A stretch of 47,111 bases of DNA from an uncultured Oscillospiraceae bacterium (GTDB taxonomy: Bacteria; Bacillota; Clostridia; Oscillospirales; Ruminococcaceae). The stretch spans positions 1 through 47,111 of the forward strand of contig CABUAH010000007.1 of the NCBI GenBank assembly GCA_902489475.1. Direction: 5' to 3'. Position 1 is the first letter of the stretch. Each line of letters starts with the position of its first letter. Shown in pieces: positions 15,713 to 24,241 of the stretch. The notes beneath the pieces are model-generated. The model saw only the letters and a list, made by a program, of their open reading frames with translations. It was not told where the DNA came from and did not search any database. The translations under genes were made by a program, and so were the position numbers.

Positions 15713-18171
15713 TAGCGGAAAATAAACGACAAAATTCTGATAAATTCAGCATTTTAGTTGACGGAAACAAATTGACAAAAGATTCGCTTAGACTTGGAAT
15801 GGTCTCGGCAAACGGCTCGTCAAGGCTTTTGATCGATTATAAGGCTAAGCATAAGCAAGCATACTACGAGCTTATAGATCATCTCTTTTCAAGAGAAACA
15901 GGAATAGGTCTTACGCATATTAAGATTGAAATGGGATCAGACGTTGATTCAAGCTCAGGCTCCGAACCTGCGACAAAACGATATGCGAGCGAACCTGCTG
16001 ATGTCACAAGAGGAGCGGGATTTCAGTTCGCTGCTGATATTAAAAGCAAATATCCAAATGTTTCGGTTGATCTTTTGCAATGGGGAGAACCTGCTTGGGC
16101 ACACGAGAGCTTTTCCGAGCGTTATAGATGGTATAAGGAAACGCTTGATGCGGCATATGACACATATGGACTCAAATTTGATTATGTCGGTGCGTGTCCA
16201 AATGAATCGGGTGTCAGGACGAGTGGAGAAGATGAAAATGTAAGCTGGATGAAATATTTCAGCAACGCTATAAAGAACGAAACAAGCGGAAGATATGATT
16301 ATTCAAAAATAAAAATTGTTGCTGCGGATGAGGTGGATAGCTGTAATATTTCTTATGCTATGCTTGAGGACGAGGAACTCAGAAACGCTATAGACGTTAT
16401 CGGAATTCACTACAGCACTTGGTCAAACGAAGCGGCAAAAAAGCTTAAAGACGAATATGGAAAGAAAATTTGGTATTCTGAGGGTGCGTCTGTTGCCGTT
16501 GATCCAAAACTCGGTAAAAATGCAAATGACATTTCGGGATTGTGTGCAGGCGCTGATAACGGAGGACTTACCGGTTTCAACGGAACGCTTGAAATTGCTG
16601 CGAGAATACTTAATATGTACCCTCAAGGATGTATGACAATGTATGAGTTTCAGCCGTCCGTTGCCTCATATTATTATGGTTCGGTTTTTACTCCGAAACA
16701 GCTTATAACTGCAAATACTCCGTGGAGCGGATATTATAAGGTAGAGTCGGGGTCAGCTGTTGCATCGCACTTTACAAGGTTTTTAACCGATGATATGAAA
16801 TATATTTCAGAGGCTTGCTTTGGTGACGGTGAAAAAAACTACGCAACCGGTGATGGGCATGGACTTGTAAATACTACAAATAATTACATAACACTTGCAG
16901 ATAAAAATACCGGCGACTATACAATGATTTTTGTAAACGATACAAAAACACCAAGAAGCTACAGCGTTTCGGTAAAAAATCTAAAAAAGAAAGACTCAAA
17001 AATTAATGTGTGGAAAACTATTGGTAGTGATAAATGCTCGTGGCTTTATAAAGATGGCTCGGTAGTTCCTGAAAACGGACACTTTTGCATAACAGTCGAG
17101 CCGTATTCAATAATTACTCTTACAACCTTAGAGGACAAAAAAAGCTTCTCTGAGTGTCAAATCTCCAAGTATCAAAAAAAGGAGAATAACACTGTTTTGC
17201 CGCTGCCGTATTATGACAGATTTGATTACGATGATAAGTTTTTATCTTCAAGAGGCGGTGCTCCGCTTTATGCGACTGATGTAAGCGGTTCATTTGAAGT
17301 TTTAAACGGTGCTTTGGTGCAAAAGGTAAAATATGATATGCGTCCTTACGGCTGGGGGCAGGTGAACAACAGGTATAACACAGATTCATTTACTCAGATA
17401 GGTGATGACAGATGGTCGGATTATAGCGTTGCTGTTGATGTTTTGCTAGATGAAAATGCGTCTGAAAGCATTGAAAATTATGCCGGAGTCGGAGCAAGAT
17501 ATACAAGCACAGACAGCAGAGGTTACTCTGTTAGGATTTATCAAAGCGGAAAGTGGCAGGCAATAAAGGGAGAAGCTGTCATAAGGGAGGGAATTATACC
17601 TGATTTTGACGCTTCCGAAAAGCACAGAATTATGGTCAAAGTATATGGTATAGATATAAGCTATTTCGTTGATAATGAGCAGGTATTTTCGTTCAAGGAT
17701 GAAAACGCAAGTTATACAAGCGGACGAGTTTTAATAGCAAGTGCCTTGGCAAACAATGCATTTGAAAATTTAAGCGCAGAGCCTATAAAAGGCGGAAGCA
17801 GTTATGTTATAAAAACGGACGCTTTGTCGGATGAAGTATCATACACAGGAAATTGGGTGCTCAAAGCAGGGGATTCCTACAAATACAATAACAGAACCAA
17901 GGCTGTGTCGTCATCAGCCGGAGCTTCACTTAGTGTGAATTTTTACGGAACAGGAGTTAATCTTGTAAGCGGAGAGGCAAACGAGTCAGAGATAAAAATT
18001 GAGCTTGACGGAATGCCGGTGATAAATTCGGCAAGGCTTCCTAAAACCGATGTAAGACAGACTTCGTTTAGATTGTCGGGTCTTGAAACCAAACTGCATA
18101 CTTTGAAAATAACTGTTTTAAGCGGAGAATTTACACTTGATACGATTGAAAGCGAATGTGCTGAAAATTAA
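15709..18171 (+). CDS. GH59-like (galactocerebrosidase-type) beta-galactosidase
   Basis: The 820-aa protein resembles galactocerebrosidase (family GH59). It has SRLLIDYKAKHKQAYYELIDHLF near residue 38, the segment IKIEMGSDVDSSSGSEPAT at 71-89, acid/base Glu166 in CPNESG, VIGIHY at 230-235, and nucleophile Glu258 in IWYSEGAS. ANTPWSGYYKVES, SAVASHFTRFL and EPYSIITLTTL follow as in that family. About 300 further residues look like one or two beta-sandwich carbohydrate-binding domains (about 500-820). No signal peptide is visible, so it may act on imported galactosides inside the cell. It overlaps addA by ATGA with GAGG upstream, an odd partner for DNA-repair genes. The family call is from remembered sequence patterns. 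Confidence 0.75.
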   Translation: MIAENKRQNSDKFSILVDGNKLTKDSLRLGMVSANGSSRLLIDYKAKHKQAYYELIDHLFSRETGIGLTHIKIEMGSDVDSSSGSEPATKRYASEPADVTRGAGFQFAADIKSKYPNVSVDLLQWGEPAWAHESFSERYRWYKETLDAAYDTYGLKFDYVGACPNESGVRTSGEDENVSWMKYFSNAIKNETSGRYDYSKIKIVAADEVDSCNISYAMLEDEELRNAIDVIGIHYSTWSNEAAKKLKDEYGKKIWYSEGASVAVDPKLGKNANDISGLCAGADNGGLTGFNGTLEIAARILNMYPQGCMTMYEFQPSVASYYYGSVFTPKQLITANTPWSGYYKVESGSAVASHFTRFLTDDMKYISEACFGDGEKNYATGDGHGLVNTTNNYITLADKNTGDYTMIFVNDTKTPRSYSVSVKNLKKKDSKINVWKTIGSDKCSWLYKDGSVVPENGHFCITVEPYSIITLTTLEDKKSFSECQISKYQKKENNTVLPLPYYDRFDYDDKFLSSRGGAPLYATDVSGSFEVLNGALVQKVKYDMRPYGWGQVNNRYNTDSFTQIGDDRWSDYSVAVDVLLDENASESIENYAGVGARYTSTDSRGYSVRIYQSGKWQAIKGEAVIREGIIPDFDASEKHRIMVKVYGIDISYFVDNEQVFSFKDENASYTSGRVLIASALANNAFENLSAEPIKGGSSYVIKTDALSDEVSYTGNWVLKAGDSYKYNNRTKAVSSSAGASLSVNFYGTGVNLVSGEANESEIKIELDGMPVINSARLPKTDVRQTSFRLSGLETKLHTLKITVLSGEFTLDTIESECAEN

Positions 18172-18203
18172 GATTTAAGTGAAAATGTCAAGCTTTTGAC
18201 AAA

Positions 18204-18257
18204 CAAAAAAGGCTGTATCAAAACACCGTTCGGTGAAAAGATACAGCCCTTATTTTT
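18204..18257. terminator. bidirectional terminator between GH59 gene and convergent operon
   Basis: GGCTGTATC/GATACAGCC with an inner CACCG/CGGTG hairpin is flanked by A-rich sequence on the left and a T-rich run on the right, serving both converging transcripts. Confidence 0.85.
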
Positions 18258-18262
18258 AAACT

Positions 18263-18850
18263 TTATTTTTTACATTTTTTCGTGATTCCCGAAAGCTTCA
18301 GCTCTTCGCTTTTTGGATTATCCGAGGAATAGGAAACATAAGTTGGATAATCTCCGCATTTTTCAATTTTTTCATATCCGTAAAGGTAATATCCGTCTTC
18401 CTCCTCAGCATCGGAAATTGTTTTAAGTACATTATCTTTTGTTATGTCAACAGCTCCGACAAGAGAATAGGCAGAAATAATTGAATTTACTGTTTCATAA
18501 TTTATCTTTCCAATAGAGCTGTCATTATCAAAATGCTTTCCGTAGGACACCTCAACTATCTCATATCCGTTTGAATTTGATACTGTCACAGACATTTTAT
18601 AGTTGTCAGATGAAAGGGTATAGGTTTGAGAATAGCTTCCACCTGCTGAAAAGCCGGCAGCTGAAGTTTCAAAGGAAAGCGAATTATTCTTCGCAAAGTT
18701 TTTGTACTCAAGCTCATAGTTTATAAAGTTTTCCTGAGATGCCTCAGCGGAAATGTTCTTATGGTCAATACCTCCTAAAAGAGGTATAATAAGAATCAAC
18801 GATACGGCAACTATAATTATAATAAGTGCCGATAATAATGCTTTTTTCAT
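18263..18850 (-). CDS. membrane-anchored extracytoplasmic protein, unknown
   Basis: The 195-aa protein has an N-terminal uncleaved-looking signal anchor (MKKALLSALIIIIVAVSLILIIPLLGG, about residues 3-27) without a lipobox, followed by a Ser/Tyr/Asn-rich domain (about 40-185). The middle has beta-like alternation (GYEIVEVSYGKHF) and a C-terminal Lys cluster. It starts 3 nt after the ispF stop, so it is probably co-transcribed with ispF. No known domain is recognised. Confidence 0.7.
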   Translation of the reverse strand: MKKALLSALIIIIVAVSLILIIPLLGGIDHKNISAEASQENFINYELEYKNFAKNNSLSFETSAAGFSAGGSYSQTYTLSSDNYKMSVTVSNSNGYEIVEVSYGKHFDNDSSIGKINYETVNSIISAYSLVGAVDITKDNVLKTISDAEEEDGYYLYGYEKIEKCGDYPTYVSYSSDNPKSEELKLSGITKKCKK

Positions 18851-18853
18851 ATT

Positions 18854-19339
18854 TTATCCTTTCTTTGAAATAAGACATACAGCGTGTGCTGAAATTCCTT
18901 TTCCTTTGCCCGTAAAGCCTAAGCCCTCCTCAGTTGTTGCTTTTACCGAAACACATGAAAGCTCAATGCCCAAAGCATTAGCGATATTTTTTTTCATGTC
19001 ACCTATAAACGGCATGAGCTTTGGAGCCTGAGCGCATATTGTAGAATCAATATTTGAAACTGTAAAACCGATTTTCTCAATTTCTTTGCCTACAAGCTTA
19101 AGGAGCAAAAGGCTGTCTGCGCCTTTGTATTTTTCATCTGTGTCGGGGAAAAGCTTTCCTATATCTCCGATTGCCGCCGCACCTAAAAGTGCGTCCATCA
19201 CAGCATGAACCAAAACATCTGCGTCAGAATGCCCTAAAAGACCTTTGTCATATGGAATAAAAACTCCTCCCAAAATGAGCTTTCTGCGCTTAACAAGCCT
19301 GTGGACATCATATCCGTGTCCTACTCTTAAATCAGTCAT
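18854..19339 (-). CDS. ispF: 2-C-methyl-D-erythritol 2,4-cyclodiphosphate synthase
   Basis: The 161-aa enzyme cyclises CDP-ME-2-phosphate to MEcPP in the MEP isoprenoid pathway. Metal ligands are visible as Asp11 and His13 (GYDVHR) and His45 (GHSDADVLVHA); the SDAD loop, LFPDTDEKYKGADS and the C-terminal KATTEEGLGFTGKGKGISA are diagnostic. I take the ATG at 19339; a GTG four codons upstream (19351) is possible and has AAGGG before it. The length matches the family. ispD is not nearby, so pathway genes are scattered. Confidence 0.95.
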   Translation of the reverse strand: MTDLRVGHGYDVHRLVKRRKLILGGVFIPYDKGLLGHSDADVLVHAVMDALLGAAAIGDIGKLFPDTDEKYKGADSLLLLKLVGKEIEKIGFTVSNIDSTICAQAPKLMPFIGDMKKNIANALGIELSCVSVKATTEEGLGFTGKGKGISAHAVCLISKKG

Positions 19340-19377
19340 ATTTTTCACCAAGTGCCCTTAATATTTATTTTGAGAAA

Positions 19378-21603
19378 TTAATTATTTTCGTTTAGAGTGT
19401 CTATGATCTCGCAAAGCTTTGCTCTTGTTAAATCTTCTTTTGGAACAAAGCTCACAAGTGAGTGAAGAGGAAGCTCTCCGAATGAAAGAAGCTTTAGCTC
19501 ATCAGCTGCGTCATCTTCACCGTTTTGATCTAAATTCAATCCCAAAGCTGATGACAAAAGTCTTTTTCCAAGAGGGTTCGCAATAATGTCACAGCATAAC
19601 GAATCAAGTGTGTAATAATGCTTAGCTTCAGTTTTCGGCGAAACAAAAACGCTCTTTGAAAGCTTGATATCTCTTGATGACGAGCCTATAAGTATATCAA
19701 ACTTTCCGTATTCGATGTTCCAGTCGCCAATCAATGTATCATAATAGGCGAATGCTCTTTTATCAAGCTTAAATACAACCTGTTTGACCTCACCCGGCAA
19801 AAGATATGTTTTTTCAAAGCCCTTAAGCTCTTTTTCAGGTCTTACAACTGAGGATTCATTGCTCTTGATATAAAGCTGAACAGCTTCTTTTCCGGCAACA
19901 TCGCCGGTGTTTTTGATCTTCACCTTAACTGTGAGAATTTGATTCTCATAGATTTCATCATGTGAAACTTCAAGACCTGAATACTCAAAGGTTGTATAGC
20001 TTAACCCGAAGCCAAACGGAAAGAGCGGCTTGATTCTCTTTGTGTCATAATAACGGTATCCGACAAAGATACCCTCTTTGTATTTTACAATATCATTTTC
20101 TCCCGGGTAATTTAAGTATGACGGATTATCAGACAGCTTTTCAGGAAATGTTTCTGCAAGCTTTCCGCTTGGATTAACAATGCCGAAAAGCACGTCAACC
20201 TGTGCCGCCCCTACAGCTTCTCCACCGAGATAGCTCTCTAAAATTGCTGAAACCTTATCAACAAACGGCATTTCAATAGGAGCGCCGTTGTGCAAAACCA
20301 AAATTACGTTTTTATTTACCTTGCAAACCTCATCAATAAGCCTTAACTGACAGTCAGGTAATCTTAGATGAGTTCTGTCAAAGCCCTCAGATTCAAACGA
20401 ATCGGGAAGTCCGACGAATAAAACCGCCTTGTCGCAGGCCTTTGCAGCAACGACCGCTTCAGACAAGAGAGTGCTGTCTGTTTCATCACGGTCTGTAACA
20501 AACCCTTCGGCATATGTGACCTCGCATATGTCTTTCACAGCCTCTAAAGCACTTGTTACCTTGTAAGAATTTATGTGGCTTGATCCTCCGCCCTGATAGC
20601 GAGGCACTTGTGCAAACTTTCCGATAAAAGCAATTTTTTCTGATTTGTTAAGCGGCAAAGCTCCATCGTTTTTGAGCAAAACAATACATTCGCTTTCTAT
20701 TTTTTCGGCAAGCTTATGATCTTTGTCCTTATCCCAAACAGCGTATGGCTTTTCAAAATGCTTGTCAACAAGCTCTAAAACACGCCTTACGCAAACATCC
20801 AAATCCTTTTCGTCAAGCTTTCCTGAGTTTACCGCTTGGGCTATAAGCTTGTCATTTTTGCCGTTGCTTGACGGCATTTCCAAATCAAGCCCAGCCAAAA
20901 CGCCCTTAACTCTGTCGTCAACTGCGCCCCAATCACTCACTACAAGCCCCTCAAAGCCCCATTCGTTACGCAAAATATCAGTAAGTGTCTTTTTGTTTTG
21001 ACTTGCATATTCTCCGTTGATTTTGTTGTACGAGCACATTACCGTCCAAGGCTTAGCTTTTTTTACGGCAATTTCAAATGAAGCAAGATAAATTTCTCTT
21101 AATGTTCGTTCATCAATCTCAGCACTTACGCACATCCTTCTGTACTCCTGATTATTGCAGGCAAAGTGTTTAAGCGAAGTTCCCACGCTCTTAGACTGAA
21201 CGCCGTTTATGTATGCCGCAGCCATTTCACCCGAAAGGAACGGATCCTCAGAAAAATATTCAAAGTTTCTGCCGCAAAGGGGAGTACGTTTGATGTTTGC
21301 GCCCGGTCCTAAAATTACCGAAACATCTTCTGCAATGCATTCGTTTCCAATCGCCTTACCAAGACTTTCTAAAAGAGAACGGTCGAATGAACAGGCAAGT
21401 GCTGATGCGGTAGGGAAACAAACAGCTTCAATACTTCCCGGTTCTCCGTCTTTTTCTTTTCTCAATCCGTGAGGACCGTCCGAAACCATAATTTTCTCAA
21501 TGGAAAGGCGTTCAATGGGCTTTGTATGCCAAAAGTCAAGTCCTGATAAAAGACCGGCTTTTTCTTCTATTGTCATTTCATTTAAAAGCTTTTCAATGTT
21601 CAT
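19378..21603 (-). CDS. GH3 family beta-glucosidase
   Basis: The 741-aa glycoside hydrolase family 3 enzyme has a TIM-barrel domain (about 1-290) with MVSDGPHGLRKE, LGPGANIKRTPLCGRNFEYFSEDP, KHFACNNQE and the catalytic nucleophile Asp224 in GLVVSDWGAVDDR. It then has an alpha/beta sandwich (about 300-520, KIAFIGKFAQVPRYQGGGSS) and a C-terminal fibronectin III-like domain (about 560-650). There is no signal peptide, so it probably cleaves imported beta-glucosides or cellodextrins in the cytosol. It has its own promoter divergent from the capA leader. The exact sugar specificity cannot be read from sequence. Confidence 0.93.
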   Translation of the reverse strand: MNIEKLLNEMTIEEKAGLLSGLDFWHTKPIERLSIEKIMVSDGPHGLRKEKDGEPGSIEAVCFPTASALACSFDRSLLESLGKAIGNECIAEDVSVILGPGANIKRTPLCGRNFEYFSEDPFLSGEMAAAYINGVQSKSVGTSLKHFACNNQEYRRMCVSAEIDERTLREIYLASFEIAVKKAKPWTVMCSYNKINGEYASQNKKTLTDILRNEWGFEGLVVSDWGAVDDRVKGVLAGLDLEMPSSNGKNDKLIAQAVNSGKLDEKDLDVCVRRVLELVDKHFEKPYAVWDKDKDHKLAEKIESECIVLLKNDGALPLNKSEKIAFIGKFAQVPRYQGGGSSHINSYKVTSALEAVKDICEVTYAEGFVTDRDETDSTLLSEAVVAAKACDKAVLFVGLPDSFESEGFDRTHLRLPDCQLRLIDEVCKVNKNVILVLHNGAPIEMPFVDKVSAILESYLGGEAVGAAQVDVLFGIVNPSGKLAETFPEKLSDNPSYLNYPGENDIVKYKEGIFVGYRYYDTKRIKPLFPFGFGLSYTTFEYSGLEVSHDEIYENQILTVKVKIKNTGDVAGKEAVQLYIKSNESSVVRPEKELKGFEKTYLLPGEVKQVVFKLDKRAFAYYDTLIGDWNIEYGKFDILIGSSSRDIKLSKSVFVSPKTEAKHYYTLDSLCCDIIANPLGKRLLSSALGLNLDQNGEDDAADELKLLSFGELPLHSLVSFVPKEDLTRAKLCEIIDTLNENN

Positions 21604-21652
21604 GATTTATACACACCCCGTAAAAGGAATTTTCTTTGTGTTCATAAATCAT

Positions 21653-21681
21653 ATTGTAACACATTAAAAACTCTTTTTCAA
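21653..21681 (-). promoter_or_regulatory. sigma-A promoter of the GH3 gene
   Basis: On the minus strand TTGAAA (21676-21681), a 17-nt spacer and TACAAT (21653-21658) lie about 50 nt before the GH3 start. Confidence 0.82.
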
Positions 21682-21687
21682 GACAGA

Positions 21688-21716
21688 TTGCAAAGTATAC
21701 ACAAATGTGATAAAAT
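21688..21716 (+). promoter_or_regulatory. divergent sigma-A promoter of the capA leader
   Basis: TTGCAA (21688-21693), a 17-nt spacer and TAAAAT (21711-21716) point towards the CapA-like gene. Only 6 nt separate it from the GH3 -35 box. Confidence 0.65.
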
Positions 21717-21721
21717 AAAAC

Positions 21722-21901
21722 CACAGCAAGATGGCCTCTGCCTCTAAGTCGGCGGATTATATCTGCGTCTTTCAGTAGGGGGCTTAAAAACCTCTCTGAA
21801 ATCCTAATGGACTTGCGTCCTGTGCCGTTTGTTGAATGACGGGTAATGCTACGTATAAAAAATAGAGTGTTTGTGATCAAATTAATGTAGGGGGCAGTTT
21901 T
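21722..21901 (+). promoter_or_regulatory. structured 5' leader of the CapA-like gene, candidate cis-regulatory RNA
   Basis: The leader of about 180 nt has several plus-strand hairpins: GCGGAT/ATCTGC near 21752-21766 (with a G-U), TTTCAG/CTGAAA enclosing AGG/CCT at 21770-21801, and GGAC/GTCC with a TTGC loop at 21809-21820. A CCGT/ACGG stem near 21825-21842 follows. TAGGGGGC occurs both in the second hairpin and at the ribosome binding site (about 21888-21895), so the CCTCT arm that pairs with the first could alternatively mask the ribosome binding site. I do not recognise a known riboswitch class. Confidence 0.4.
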
Positions 21902-23122
21902 ATGTCAGTGTTAAAAAAATCAGTTCTTGTCCTGACCGTGTTTTGCTTAGTGTTTTCGGCGTCCGCTTGCGGCAAAGAAATTCCTAAAGTCACCTTTAGC
22001 CAAGCACCCGAAACGACTACGGAAGCTAAAATGACCGAGCAAACGGAAAATACTGATTCAACCGAGCAAACAACAGAGCCTGAAACAAAGGGTACGGCGA
22101 CAATAGACTTCTTGTTTGCAGGCGATAATCTTGTTCACGATACGCTCTATAATCAGGCGTCAAGAAATGCCGGAGGAAGCGGATATGATTTCTCGGCGAC
22201 TTATGAAAAAATAGCGCCTATTATAAAGAGTGCTGATTTTGCTGTTCTTAATCAAGAAACAATAGTAACCGATGACTTTGGTCCGTCAAGCTATCCTACC
22301 TTTGCCTCACCGACGGCAGTGGGTGATCACATGGTGGATATAGGCTTCGATGCTATGAGCATTTCAAACAACCATGTTCTTGATTACGGAATAGACGGAC
22401 TTCTGTCAACTCTTAACTACTGGAAAACAAAGCATCCTGAAACGGTAGTTTACGGAGCATATGAAAGTAAAGAGGACAGAGATAATATAAGGATCAAAGA
22501 GATAAAAGGCGTTAAAGTTGCTTTCTTGGGATTTATGGAGCATACTAACGGCATTTCTCTGCCTGATGAATATTCCTCTTGTGTGACTTATCTTGATGAG
22601 ATAGATGAAATCGAGAGAAAAATAAAAAAAGCGGACGAGCTTGCCGATGTAGTTATAGTTTCACCTCACTTTGGAGTTGAAATAATAAACGAAGTAACGG
22701 AAGAACAGTATAGTTTAGCTGAAAAGTTCACCGAATGGGGAGCGGATATAATTGTAGGATGCCAGCCGCATACTGTCCAAGAGTGCGGCTGGGTTGAAGC
22801 GGATAATGGCAATAAAGCTTTTTGCTATTATTGTCTTGGAAATATGGTATCCGCAATGGCAACCTGTCAAACCTCTGTCGGAATTTTAGGACGGCTTGAG
22901 CTTACCTATGATTTTGACAAGGACGAGGTTACGATAAAAAATCCAAGAGCAATTCCTGTTGTCACACATATTTCAGGAACATATCAGTGGGACGTATTTG
23001 TTTATCCGTATTCAGAGTATACGGATAAGCTTGCCTCGCAAAGTCAGGTGGAAGATATGTCAATAGAAAATATCGAGCGGTTTTTAAGCTATATTCCAAA
23101 GGAATATTTAAGCGACAAATAA
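21902..23122 (+). CDS. CapA/PgsA-like lipoprotein (metallophosphatase-fold)
   Basis: The 406-aa protein has a lipoprotein signal (MSVLKKSVLVLTVFCLVFSASAC, lipidated Cys23), then a Thr/Glu-rich linker to about residue 60. A CapA-type domain follows with FAGDNLVHDTLY, NQETIVTDD, SISNNHVLDYG, PHFGVE and GCQPHTVQ as metal-site-like motifs. The family includes PgsA/CapA of poly-gamma-glutamate synthesis, but many members outside pgs loci have no known role; pgsB and pgsC are not seen here. It should be anchored on the outer face of the membrane. It is followed by an araC gene 19 nt later. Confidence 0.82.
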   Translation: MSVLKKSVLVLTVFCLVFSASACGKEIPKVTFSQAPETTTEAKMTEQTENTDSTEQTTEPETKGTATIDFLFAGDNLVHDTLYNQASRNAGGSGYDFSATYEKIAPIIKSADFAVLNQETIVTDDFGPSSYPTFASPTAVGDHMVDIGFDAMSISNNHVLDYGIDGLLSTLNYWKTKHPETVVYGAYESKEDRDNIRIKEIKGVKVAFLGFMEHTNGISLPDEYSSCVTYLDEIDEIERKIKKADELADVVIVSPHFGVEIINEVTEEQYSLAEKFTEWGADIIVGCQPHTVQECGWVEADNGNKAFCYYCLGNMVSAMATCQTSVGILGRLELTYDFDKDEVTIKNPRAIPVVTHISGTYQWDVFVYPYSEYTDKLASQSQVEDMSIENIERFLSYIPKEYLSDK

Positions 23123-23141
23123 ATCTTAGGAGAATAATGTT

Positions 23142-23978
23142 TTGAAATACTATCATGAGCAAGTAAAGCTTGATTCCTCTGTGCCGGCAAGAATATACAT
23201 TCAAAACGGACAACACAGCAACAACACATATCCTCTCCATTGGCACAGCAAGCTTGAATTTAACTTGGTGTTAAAAGGACAGATAAACGGAAAAATCGGC
23301 GGAAAGAAAGTATGTGTAAAAGCGGATGATATCTTTTTTGTGAATTCAAATGAACTTCATGAAACTGATGCGGGAAGTGATGATATTATTGCGATAACAG
23401 TACTTTTGTCAAAATCTCTTCTGACCGAATATTTTAGTGACTTGGATGATTATTATTTTGATATTTCGCAAAATCAGATCGTTAAAAATGAAATAAAGGA
23501 TCTGATATTAAAGTGTGCGTCTATATTTGAAGAAAAACATGAGTTTTACGAGCTTGAGCTTTCAATTGTTCTAAGACAGCTTTGTCTTGTTTTAGTAAAG
23601 AAGTGCCGTAAAAAGCGAGAAACCAAAAATCTGAATAAATTCGAGATTAAGAACATGACTAATATAAAAAAGGCTTTGGCTTTTATGGAGAAAAATTACG
23701 AAGTTCCGTTTGCACTTGATGATATTGCAAAGGAGGTCGGAATGTCGCCGACATATTTTTCGAGGTTTTTCAAAAAGACAACAGGCGAAACCTTTTATTC
23801 TTGCTTAAACAGGATCCGTCTTTTTAATGCACATAATGACCTTGTTAACAGCGATTTATCTATAACAGAAATTGCTTTAAATAATGGGTTTGCAAATGTA
23901 AAATCGTTTATAGAAATGTTTAAAAGGGAGTTCGGCTTAACTCCGCTTAAGTACAAAAAACAGAATTCAGACAAATAA
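23142..23978 (+). CDS. AraC-family transcriptional regulator with cupin sensor domain
   Basis: The 278-aa protein has an N-terminal AraC-type cupin (HWHSKLEFNLVLKGQINGKIGGKKV, DDIFFVNSNELHET; about residues 20-90) and a C-terminal double helix-turn-helix (about 175-275) with ALDDIAKEVGMSPTYFSRFFKKTTGETFYSCLNRIR and ITEIALNNGFANVKSFIEMFKREFGLTPLKYKK. The start is a TTG at 23142 supported by AGGAG 9 nt upstream. Such regulators respond to sugars; the GH31 gene 260 nt downstream is the obvious candidate target. Confidence 0.9.
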   Translation: MKYYHEQVKLDSSVPARIYIQNGQHSNNTYPLHWHSKLEFNLVLKGQINGKIGGKKVCVKADDIFFVNSNELHETDAGSDDIIAITVLLSKSLLTEYFSDLDDYYFDISQNQIVKNEIKDLILKCASIFEEKHEFYELELSIVLRQLCLVLVKKCRKKRETKNLNKFEIKNMTNIKKALAFMEKNYEVPFALDDIAKEVGMSPTYFSRFFKKTTGETFYSCLNRIRLFNAHNDLVNSDLSITEIALNNGFANVKSFIEMFKREFGLTPLKYKKQNSDK

Positions 23979-24145
23979 TTGCAAGCTGATAATTAAAATA
24001 GGATAATAATTGACAAAAACTAAATAAAAAAAGGCAATACTTACAGATTTCTTTGTGATAGAATTTATACATAGGTTAAATTGCACAAAGCTAAACGGTT
24101 TTTTTAGTTAAATCGTTGAAAATTTACCATGATATGTAAACTAAC

Positions 24146-24174
24146 TTGATTTTTGGCAATATTTCAATTAGAAT
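24146..24174 (+). promoter_or_regulatory. sigma-A promoter of the GH31 gene
   Basis: TTGATT (24146-24151), a 17-nt spacer and TAGAAT (24169-24174) lie about 68 nt before the start. The AT-rich 24000-24140 region upstream, with a TTGACA at about 24010 lacking a matching -10, could hold regulator sites. Confidence 0.7.
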
Positions 24175-24241
24175 GTATTGTAGTTATTTAAGCTTGTGCT
24201 TAGACTTAGAAGAAAAAATATTTATACGGGAGGTATAATTT

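Noticed and set aside
21593..21880. 95-codon minus-strand ORF across the divergent promoter region
   Set aside because: It covers two good promoters and the structured leader and has no ribosome binding site.
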